Origin: Tannerella sp.
Lineage (GTDB): Bacteria > Bacteroidota > Bacteroidia > Bacteroidales > Tannerellaceae
DNA length: 12,820 nt
Assembly: GCA_031289515.1 (NCBI GenBank)
Contig: JAITPH010000222.1
Location: forward strand, 1-12,820
Direction of reading: 5' to 3'
Below the pieces are notes generated by a model. It worked only from the letters and a program-made list of their open reading frames with translations, searched no databases and had not been told where the DNA came from. This document shows positions 7,398 to 12,820 of this stretch, piece after piece. A program made the translations under genes and the position numbers. Numbering within the stretch: position 1 is the first letter of the stretch; the number at the start of each line of letters is the position of its first letter.

Positions 7398-7926
7398 TGT
7401 ATTTGGCTGCCAGAAACGAAAGCATGTCGCCGATCAGTCGTATGCTTTCCGACGTTTCGCGGCTGATTGTTTTGCCCTGCGTCCGGAGCAGCAGGTATCC
7501 GTATACTGCCGTCAGGCAGGTCTCTATTTCGGAGATTCCGGAGGTTCCGGAGACTTCGCCGCCGCCGGACTTTGCGCGCAGCTGTACTATCGCGGGAAGC
7601 GCCTTGTAGTAAAGCGAGCCGTAGACCGTTTCGGAGGGCGACCGGAGCAGCCGGAGATGAAGGCCGGAAAGTTGCAGGACTACGTTCCTGTTTATTTGAA
7701 TGTGACCCTTCTCCGTCACGCCCTCGCTTCGCATCATGTCGACGATTTCGCCGTACCAGCGGGCTATTTCGCGGTTGACTTCGTCCGTCTGTCCGTATTG
7801 CCGGACGATGCGTTCCGCGATCTCGTCCGCATCGAAACGGCAGGCGCGTATCATGTCTTCTACCTGCCACATGTATATCAGGTATTCTACGATATTTTCC
7901 TTCCTTTTTTGCTGTGCGATGATCAT
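7384..7926 (-). CDS. DUF4924-type conserved protein of unknown function
   Basis: A 180-residue, mostly alpha-helical protein. The start at 7926 gives MIIAQQKRKENIVEYLIYMW, which from memory is the characteristic opening of DUF4924 proteins of Bacteroidota. The same frame stays open to an ATG at 8208, but that extension overlaps the murF-alr 3' end and is Arg-rich and unlike the family, so I rejected it. Conserved-looking features are WQVEDMIRA (20-28), the central QINRNVVLQL (77-86), YYKALPAIVQLRAK (106-119) and a C-terminal helix (about 154-175). There is no signal peptide or membrane segment. Residues 120-134 hold a Gly/Ser insertion made of a three-codon tandem repeat. The gene overlaps the MBL gene by 14 nt. 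Function is unknown; the overlap suggests a shared role. Confidence 0.82.
   Translation of the reverse strand: MIIAQQKRKENIVEYLIYMWQVEDMIRACRFDADEIAERIVRQYGQTDEVNREIARWYGEIVDMMRSEGVTEKGHIQINRNVVLQLSGLHLRLLRSPSETVYGSLYYKALPAIVQLRAKSGGGEVSGTSGISEIETCLTAVYGYLLLRTQGKTISRETSESIRLIGDMLSFLAAKYNEDV
7525..7551 (-). repeat. Three tandem 9-bp units inside the DUF4924 gene
   Basis: On the coding strand the units are TCCGGAACC, TCCGGAATC and TCCGAAATA, encoding SGT, SGI and SEI (residues 126-134). They fall in a Gly/Ser loop that appears longer than in the family as I remember it, consistent with in-frame slippage. Confidence 0.6.
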
Positions 7927-7947
7927 CTTCTGTTCTTTATCGGGTTG

Positions 7948-7955
7948 CAAAAGTA
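7948..7955 (-). promoter_or_regulatory. Candidate -7 box for the DUF4924-MBL pair
   Basis: On the minus strand this reads TACTTTTG, an exact TAnnTTTG, ending 22 nt before the DUF4924 ATG at 7926. No TTTG is found at the usual spacing upstream. The 116-nt gap after murF-alr supports a separate transcription start here. Confidence 0.4.
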
Positions 7956-7986
7956 TGAAAAATATTTGAATTAACGCGCAGCCGGT

Positions 7987-8009
7987 CAAAAATACGGACA
8001 CGATTCCGT
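7987..8009 (-). promoter_or_regulatory. Second TAnnTTTG box, preceded by a small hairpin, after murF-alr
   Basis: TATTTTTG on the minus strand (7987-7994) is another exact -7 match. It is immediately preceded by a hairpin with 5-bp arms (ACGGA 7994-7998, TCCGT 8005-8009, 6-nt loop). The same letters can be read as a weak hairpin-plus-U-tract terminator of murF-alr. The sequence alone cannot decide between the two. Confidence 0.3.
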
Positions 8010-8042
8010 TTGAAACGAAAAAAAGCGGGGAGATGTCAAAGT

Positions 8043-10517
8043 CTATTCCCGATAATAAACTCTTTTGACGCGGGGGGAAATGGAGGTCAGGATTTCGTAG
8101 GGGATTGTGTTTATTTTTTTTGCTATCTCGGTTACGGTCAGGTCTTCGTTGAATATTATTACGGAATCGCCTTCGTGCGCGTCTGTGTCGGTTACGTCTA
8201 TCATGCACGCATCCATGCAGATATTACCGACTATCGGGCAGCGTTTGCCGCCGACTATCACCTCGCCGACGCCATTGCTCAGGCGGCGATCCATTCCGTC
8301 GGCATATCCTATCGGTATTATGGCGATTCTCGAATCCCTTTCAACAAACGTTTTGCGGCTGTATCCGACAGAATCGCGGGCGGGAACGTCCCGGATTTGC
8401 AGGATAACCGTCTTGAGCGAACACACGCATTTCAATTCGCCGGAAGCGCCCGAAGCGCTCACGCCATAAAGCGAAATTCCCAGTCGCACCATGTCTTTCT
8501 GATGCCCGATAAACCGCTCTATGCCGGCAGAGTTCAATATGTGTTTAAGAACAGGATAGCCAAGTCCGCTTTCAAGCAGAGCCGCCGCTGCCGAAAACGT
8601 GTCTGTCTGATATTCGGTAAAATCGTCAAAAAGAGCAGAATCGCTTCCGGCAAGATGCGAGAAGACCGAGCGGACGGCAATTCCTGTTTGAGCCTTTATG
8701 CGGCGGCAAATCTCAGGCATGTCGTCAGGTTCGAATCCAAGCCGGTGCATTCCGGTATCTATTTTGATATGAACCGGAAACATCGTCACGCCCCGACGCA
8801 GGCTTTCTTTAATCAGCGCGTCGAGCAGACGGAAATTGTACACTTCCGGCTCAAGATTATAGTCGAACAGCAGGCTAAAACTGCTCAATTCTGGATTCAT
8901 CACCATTATGGGGGCGGAAATGCCCTCTTTACGCAAGTCTTCGCCTTCGTCGGCAACAGCGACGGCGAGGTAATCGCACCGGTGTTCCTGAAGCGTTCTG
9001 GCAATCTCGAAAGCGCCGATGCCATAACCGAAAGCCTTGACCATGCAGACCATTTTCGTCTTGGGACGAAGACGCGAGCGGTAATGGTTGAAGTTATGAA
9101 TTATGGCATCGAGATTGACTTCGAGAATCGTTTCGTGCATTTTCTTGACCAACAAATCCGTGATACGCTCAAAATTAAACGCCCGCGAGCCTTTGACGAG
9201 TATCATTTCGTTGTGAAACATGTTTTGTTTGAACGATTTGATAAACGCCTCCGTCGAAGGATAAAACGCCTTTTCCATGTCGCCGAACAGATGTCCGTAA
9301 AGGCTGATATCACTGCCAATTCCTATGATGCGGTCTACTTTCCTGCGATGAAAAAGTTCGGCGACCTTGCCGTATAAAGTTTCCGGCGACATGCCCGACT
9401 GGAAAATATCCGACAGTACGACGACGCTTTTCAGGTCTTTTCCGGCACGCCTGCTTTGCTGAAAATCAAGCGCTACCGACAGCGAATTGACGTCCGAGTT
9501 ATAAGTGTCGTTGATAAGCTGACAGCCGTTTATGCCCTGTTTCACTTCGAGACGCATGGCAACCGGCTCCAAAGATGCTAAAGCATTGTCTTTAGAAGTA
9601 AAAGAATCCGGCAAAAGATAAAACATCAAAGCCATGCAATGAATTGTATCTTCGATAAAAGCGTCATCAATAAAAGGAATTGCGAACGAGCGGGTAACGC
9701 CGTCGAACGTACAGGTCAGTCGCGTGTCGGAATCGCCTTTCGAGACGGAATTGACGAACAGCGCCGCGCTGCTGTCCTTCCGGCTCCAGCCGATTGACTT
9801 GGAAAGCAATCCCGATTCGTCCAAAGCGTTCCGTATAAGACTGTCGTCGGAGTTATAGATGATTACGTCGCTATCCGCAAACAAAGCCAACTTTTCCAGC
9901 GCCTTTTCACGTTTTGACTTGAAATTTTCCTGATGAGCCTCTCCGATGTTGGTTATCAGTCCTATCGTGGGTTTTATTACGGCTTGCAACTTGTCCATTT
10001 CGCCCGGTTGCGAAATACCCGCTTCGAAAATTGCAAGCGTATGGCGCTCGTTCATTTCCCAAACAGAGAGCGGAACGCCAATCTGCGAGTTGTAGCTTCG
10101 CGGCGAGCGCACGATATTGAAATCCATATTCAATAACTGGTACAGCAACTCTTTGACGACGGTTTTGCCGTTGCTGCCGGTCAGCCCGACTACCGGAACG
10201 GAGAAACGCCCGCGATGATAAGCGGTAAGCGCCTGTAACGCCTCAACAGTATCATTTACTATCAGATAATTAGCGTCTCTAAAAGCAGAATATTCCGGAT
10301 GCCCGCCCGAAATAACGAAATTACGCACGCCAAGCCGATACAGGTCGTCCGTATATTTATGTCCGTCGTTAGTTTTGGTTTTAAGCGCGAAAAACAGCGT
10401 CGATTCGGGAAACGACAGGGCGCGGCTGTCGGTCAGAATATACGAAATCGTGTCGTCGGACTGGATACGGCCTTCAGCCTTTATGACGGATGAAATTTCT
10501 TTTATGGAATAACTCAT
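8043..10517 (-). CDS. murF-alr: Fused UDP-MurNAc-tripeptide:D-Ala-D-Ala ligase / alanine racemase (MurF-Alr)
   Basis: An 824-residue cytoplasmic two-enzyme fusion. The N-terminal half (about 1-455) is MurF, which uses ATP to add D-Ala-D-Ala to UDP-MurNAc-tripeptide. It shows the P-loop GLTGSNGKT (111-119), EAGISQPGEM (165-174), the NIGEAH segment (190-195) and INDTYNS (335-341). The C-terminal half (about 460-824) is a PLP-dependent alanine racemase. PLP lysine K494 lies in VKAFGYG, HRLGF is at 591-595, the probable catalytic Tyr is Y719 in VGYSRKTF, and MDACMIDV (768-775) lies near the substrate site. Both halves keep their key residues, so both should be active, giving D-alanine supply and use on one chain. 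The linker is very short (around M460). This fusion is common in Bacteroidota. The start is 2 nt after the GSCFA gene stop, so the two are one transcription unit. Confidence 0.96.
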   Translation of the reverse strand: MSYSIKEISSVIKAEGRIQSDDTISYILTDSRALSFPESTLFFALKTKTNDGHKYTDDLYRLGVRNFVISGGHPEYSAFRDANYLIVNDTVEALQALTAYHRGRFSVPVVGLTGSNGKTVVKELLYQLLNMDFNIVRSPRSYNSQIGVPLSVWEMNERHTLAIFEAGISQPGEMDKLQAVIKPTIGLITNIGEAHQENFKSKREKALEKLALFADSDVIIYNSDDSLIRNALDESGLLSKSIGWSRKDSSAALFVNSVSKGDSDTRLTCTFDGVTRSFAIPFIDDAFIEDTIHCMALMFYLLPDSFTSKDNALASLEPVAMRLEVKQGINGCQLINDTYNSDVNSLSVALDFQQSRRAGKDLKSVVVLSDIFQSGMSPETLYGKVAELFHRRKVDRIIGIGSDISLYGHLFGDMEKAFYPSTEAFIKSFKQNMFHNEMILVKGSRAFNFERITDLLVKKMHETILEVNLDAIIHNFNHYRSRLRPKTKMVCMVKAFGYGIGAFEIARTLQEHRCDYLAVAVADEGEDLRKEGISAPIMVMNPELSSFSLLFDYNLEPEVYNFRLLDALIKESLRRGVTMFPVHIKIDTGMHRLGFEPDDMPEICRRIKAQTGIAVRSVFSHLAGSDSALFDDFTEYQTDTFSAAAALLESGLGYPVLKHILNSAGIERFIGHQKDMVRLGISLYGVSASGASGELKCVCSLKTVILQIRDVPARDSVGYSRKTFVERDSRIAIIPIGYADGMDRRLSNGVGEVIVGGKRCPIVGNICMDACMIDVTDTDAHEGDSVIIFNEDLTVTEIAKKINTIPYEILTSISPRVKRVYYRE

Positions 10518-10519
10518 TT

Positions 10520-11518
10520 TTAGTCGTTTAGTTGTTGAAGTCTGGCTAATGTTTCTTCCTCTTCCTTATGAAAACAGACAAGAGGGTTGCTATTGTGCAG
10601 GCGTCTTATCTCCGAAAGCGTATGCTTCAAAAACAGTTTGTAATTGGATGAAGAAGGATTCGATGGCTTGTGTGCAAGCGCCTTGTTTATTTTCTCCGCC
10701 TTTTCCATGAGATTTCTGACGGACAAATCGAAATAAGCGTAGCAAAAACGCTCCCAGATATGTTTAACGGCAACCGCAGAGGGATGAATCATATCTTCCG
10801 CATAAAAACGGTAATCACGCAATTCGTCGGTAACAAGCTCATAAGCGGGGAAATATGATATTCTGCCGGGGTAACGTTCAGCCAGTTCCTGTTCAGCCAA
10901 AAGCAAGATGGCTTTGCTGACTGCGTTCTGATGCGCTCCGTCCTTAAAGTGACGGATAGGGCTGACGGTAAAAATGACTTTCAAAGAATCGTTTCGACGC
11001 CACAACTCTTCGAGCAGATCCGTCCATTCGCCGGTAATTTGGTTGACAGTAAGGCGTTCCCTGTAAAAATACGATTCCGGCAATTTATGGCAGTTAGCGA
11101 CGACCCGACCGTTGGTTTTGAGCCGATAGATAAAAGCCGTTCCAAGCGTGATTACGAGACGCGAAACCCGGCTGAAGCCTCCCAAGTCGAGCAGGGCGTC
11201 GTTGATTTTGGCGAGGCAACCCGCCTCCGACGTATCCGAAAACTTGCTGTGGTGCATGAAACTGTGGTACAAGCCGTCGCGATGAAACAGGTCGCTTCCG
11301 TCAAAAGGCGTCGCATCAAGCAAACGCCGACAAGCCGCAGCAATAGACGCGGGATTGTACAAAGTCCCGAAAGGGCTTGCACCGACGCGAAACTTATAAT
11401 CCGACATTATCTCGCTGATATTGTCCGAAAAACACGACCCCAGAAACAATATATCGTCGGAATAAGTAATGCCGAAGGGCGATTTTTCGATTTGTACGCA
11501 AGTAAAGTAATCTTTCAT
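10520..11518 (-). CDS. GSCFA-family protein, probable SGNH-like hydrolase
   Basis: A 332-residue protein of the GSCFA family, named for its N-terminal motif, here GSCFSDNI (27-34). Other conserved points are SPFGTLYNPASI (48-59), LGTAFIY (125-131), HKLPESYF (144-151), SPIRH (186-190) and AEDMIHPS (240-247). The G-S near the N-terminus and the D242/H245 pair near the C-terminus resemble blocks I and V of SGNH/GDSL hydrolases, so an esterase or related activity is likely, but no substrate is known to me. There is no signal peptide or membrane segment, so it should be cytoplasmic. The stop is 2 nt from the murF-alr start, which ties it to peptidoglycan precursor synthesis. The ATG at 11518 follows an A-rich leader without a Shine-Dalgarno sequence, as is usual in this phylum. 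Confidence 0.88.
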   Translation of the reverse strand: MKDYFTCVQIEKSPFGITYSDDILFLGSCFSDNISEIMSDYKFRVGASPFGTLYNPASIAAACRRLLDATPFDGSDLFHRDGLYHSFMHHSKFSDTSEAGCLAKINDALLDLGGFSRVSRLVITLGTAFIYRLKTNGRVVANCHKLPESYFYRERLTVNQITGEWTDLLEELWRRNDSLKVIFTVSPIRHFKDGAHQNAVSKAILLLAEQELAERYPGRISYFPAYELVTDELRDYRFYAEDMIHPSAVAVKHIWERFCYAYFDLSVRNLMEKAEKINKALAHKPSNPSSSNYKLFLKHTLSEIRRLHNSNPLVCFHKEEEETLARLQQLND

Positions 11519-11544
11519 TTTCTCTTTTTAAACGAACAACGGCA

Positions 11545-11552
11545 CAAAAATA
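11545..11552 (-). promoter_or_regulatory. Candidate -7 box of the GSCFA/murF-alr operon
   Basis: On the minus strand this is TATTTTTG, an exact TAnnTTTG, ending 26 nt before the GSCFA ATG. TTTGG lies upstream (11566-11570) but at 14 nt, too close for a normal -33 box. Confidence 0.45.
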
Positions 11553-11577
11553 CATAAAATAAATTCCAAACCGCCGA

Positions 11578-11678
11578 AATACCCCCAAAAAGCGATTATG
11601 AGCCGTTTATATGTTTTATAACATATATTTATGTATATAACTGATATACAGAAGTATACAAGCCGTTTTTGGGGTATT
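11578..11678. repeat. Long-range inverted repeat in the divergent promoter region
   Basis: The left arm AATACCCCCAAAAA (11578-11591) pairs with the right arm TTTTTGGGGTATT (11666-11678), 13 bp with a single bulged C. The 74-nt interior is very AT-rich and holds ACATA/TATGT (11621-11634). The arms sit next to the two opposing promoters. I see no clear target-site duplication outside the arms. Confidence 0.6.
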
Positions 11679-11691
11679 GTTCACATAGTCA

Positions 11692-11711
11692 GTCATATTT
11701 ATGTCATATTT
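11692..11711. repeat. Phased direct repeat upstream of the M23 promoter
   Basis: GTCATATTT occurs at 11692-11700 and again at 11703-11711, starts 11 bp apart (about one helical turn). The pair ends 2 nt before the candidate -33 box, an ordinary place for activator sites. Confidence 0.5.
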
Positions 11712-11713
11712 TT

Positions 11714-11745
11714 TTTGGTAATTTAATTTGAAATTATGACCTTTG
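11714..11745 (+). promoter_or_regulatory. Candidate promoter of the M23 peptidase gene
   Basis: TTTG at 11714-11717 is followed after 20 nt by GACCTTTG at 11738-11745, which matches TAnnTTTG at all fixed positions but the first. Spacing fits the Bacteroidota -33/-7 arrangement. Start of transcription would be near 11752, giving a leader of about 80 nt. Confidence 0.45.
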
Positions 11746-11831
11746 ACGCTCATTTTGCCTATAAATGCAGTAAAATAGCATGGAATAGCGAATGACGTTA
11801 GAGCATAGGTTTAATTGTTTAACAGTATTAT

Positions 11832-12820
11832 ATGAATATACATTCACGTTGTAAGATAGCACTAATTTGTTTCGGTCTTGTTGCAGTTCTGTATGCAAAT
11901 GCCGAAGGACCGAAGAAGAAGATTCCGGCACAGACGTCGGCAGAAACCGCGTTGCGTCTGGACAAGCAGGCTTCGGAGCTGATGGCAAGCCGTGTTACGA
12001 GTTCAAAAGTGGCGTCCGACGAACTTGCAATAGCAAAACTTGACGAATACAACAGGCATTTGGAGGAGGAAAACCTCCTGTTTCCCGCCGACGAGTTATA
12101 TAATTCGAACTGGGACACGCTGCACGTCAATCCGTTTCAGAATTTGAAGATAGATTACCCTGATTCCTACACGATTGATTGCAGTTTGTTTGTAATGCCG
12201 ATCGACAATAACGTCAAAGTCACGTCGAAATACGGACCGCGTCGCCGCAGGATGCATCGCGGCATCGACCTCGATTTGGATACCGGCGACACGGTACGTG
12301 CGGCTTTCGGCGGAAAAGTCAGGATAAAGAGCTTTGAGCGGGGCGGTTATGGTTATTATCTCGTGCTTCGCCATCCAAACGGACTTGAGACGGTCTACGG
12401 ACATCTCTCGAAATTCATCGCAAGAGAAAATCAAATCGTACATGCAGGTCAGGCAATCGGTCTTGGCGGCAATACCGGAAATTCGAGAGGCTCGCATCTG
12501 CATTTTGAAACCCGATTCCTCGGAAAAGACATTAATCCCGCCGAATTAATCGACTTCGCCAACGGCGTTCCCCACAACAACAAATTTGAATTTCACAACG
12601 TAAAGATAAACGGCAAGAAAAGCAATGTCTACTCCACTTCGGAAGATGCGGTAGTCGTTCACAGAGTGCGCAAAGGCGATAATCTGGGCAAGATAGCGAT
12701 ACAATACGGCACTACCGTTTCGGAGCTGTGCCGGTTGAACGGCATAAGCAAGACTTCCATGCTTTCGATAGGTCAGCCGATACGCATAATTGCCAAACAG
12801 ATAAAAGTCGAGGCTTCGCC
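11832..12820 (+). CDS. Secreted M23 family metallopeptidase with C-terminal LysM (cut by window edge)
   Basis: The open frame runs 329 codons to the window edge without a stop, so the 3' end is missing. The ATG at 11832 is fixed by an in-frame TAA four codons upstream (11820-11822). A signal peptide (about 1-24, likely cut after ANA) is followed by a charged, probably helical segment (about 31-85). The LytM/M23 peptidase domain (about 115-240) has the full zinc site: H142 and D146 in HRGID, then H222 and H224 in HLHF, with Y189-G190-H191 also in place. It should therefore be an active peptidoglycan endopeptidase, not a degenerate EnvC/NlpD-like activator. A LysM domain follows (about 275-320). 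It is the only plus-strand gene, divergent from the GSCFA/murF-alr operon. Confidence 0.93.
   Translation, partial: MNIHSRCKIALICFGLVAVLYANAEGPKKKIPAQTSAETALRLDKQASELMASRVTSSKVASDELAIAKLDEYNRHLEEENLLFPADELYNSNWDTLHVNPFQNLKIDYPDSYTIDCSLFVMPIDNNVKVTSKYGPRRRRMHRGIDLDLDTGDTVRAAFGGKVRIKSFERGGYGYYLVLRHPNGLETVYGHLSKFIARENQIVHAGQAIGLGGNTGNSRGSHLHFETRFLGKDINPAELIDFANGVPHNNKFEFHNVKINGKKSNVYSTSEDAVVVHRVRKGDNLGKIAIQYGTTVSELCRLNGISKTSMLSIGQPIRIIAKQIKVEAS

Larger units (their letters stand above)
11519..11831. other. Divergent intergenic region between GSCFA and M23 genes
   Basis: These 313 bases carry no gene but must drive transcription both ways. They hold a candidate minus-strand -7 box (11545-11552), an interrupted inverted repeat (11578-11678), AT-rich small palindromes around 11621-11634, a phased direct repeat (11692-11711), an eight-T tract (11709-11716) and a candidate plus-strand promoter (11714-11745). 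AGCCGTTT also occurs twice in the same orientation, 60 bp apart (11601 and 11661). Confidence 0.7.

Noticed and set aside
7384..8208. Longer 274-residue version of the DUF4924 gene starting at 8208
   Set aside because: The extra 94 residues overlap the end of murF-alr, are Arg-rich and then hydrophobic without family resemblance, whereas the ATG at 7926 gives the characteristic family N-terminus.
8010..9377. A 455-codon open frame on the plus strand opposite murF-alr
   Set aside because: It is antisense to a gene with complete catalytic motifs, has no recognisable domain, and its composition is that expected of the complement of a gene with this codon use. The same holds for the long antisense frames at 1396-2520 and 2947-3924.
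11734..11988. Minus-strand open frame across the M23 gene start
   Set aside because: It overlaps the promoter, leader and signal peptide coding region of a clear M23 gene and has no recognisable content.
1..12820. CRISPR array, tRNA, rRNA, transposase or phage genes
   Set aside because: No regularly spaced repeats, no cloverleaf with a TTCRA-type arm, and no coding region with transposase, integrase or phage features was seen.

Overview
The window looks like a chromosomal segment from a member of the Bacteroidota, most likely order Bacteroidales. The evidence is a fused MurF-alanine racemase, a GSCFA-family protein, DUF5683- and DUF4924-type proteins, start codons without clear Shine-Dalgarno sequences, and several candidate TAnnTTTG -7 boxes of the kind used by the Bacteroidota primary sigma factor. 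I cannot name a genus. Nine genes lie on the minus strand. One gene, cut by the right edge, lies on the plus strand.

Layout from left to right. Positions 1-243 are non-coding and hold a strong palindromic element (112-180) just past the end of the first operon. Positions 244-6462 (minus strand) form a tightly packed five-gene unit, read parA, parB, a DUF5683 membrane protein, an MltD-like lytic transglycosylase with two LysM domains, then a bifunctional RelA/SpoT (p)ppGpp enzyme. Its intergenic gaps are -4 to 13 nt. Positions 6573-7926 (minus) hold a DUF4924-type protein overlapping a metallo-beta-lactamase-fold hydrolase by 14 nt; spot counts suggest higher GC here than in its neighbours. 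Positions 8043-11518 (minus) hold a GSCFA protein and the MurF-Alr fusion, 2 nt apart. Positions 11519-11831 are an AT-rich divergent promoter region with a long-range inverted repeat and a helically phased direct repeat. From 11832 a secreted M23 endopeptidase with a C-terminal LysM domain runs off the right edge.

The shared theme is cell envelope and cell cycle. MurF-Alr makes D-alanine and adds D-Ala-D-Ala to the peptidoglycan precursor. MltD and the M23 enzyme cut mature peptidoglycan. ParA/ParB segregate the chromosome origin. RelA/SpoT ties growth to nutrient state. All of these are recognisable, mostly housekeeping families. I did not find convincing evidence of a wholly new system. 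The least explained parts are the palindrome at 112-180, the architecture of the 11519-11831 divergent region, and the uncharacterised partners (DUF4924 with the MBL hydrolase; GSCFA with MurF-Alr; DUF5683 in the par operon).
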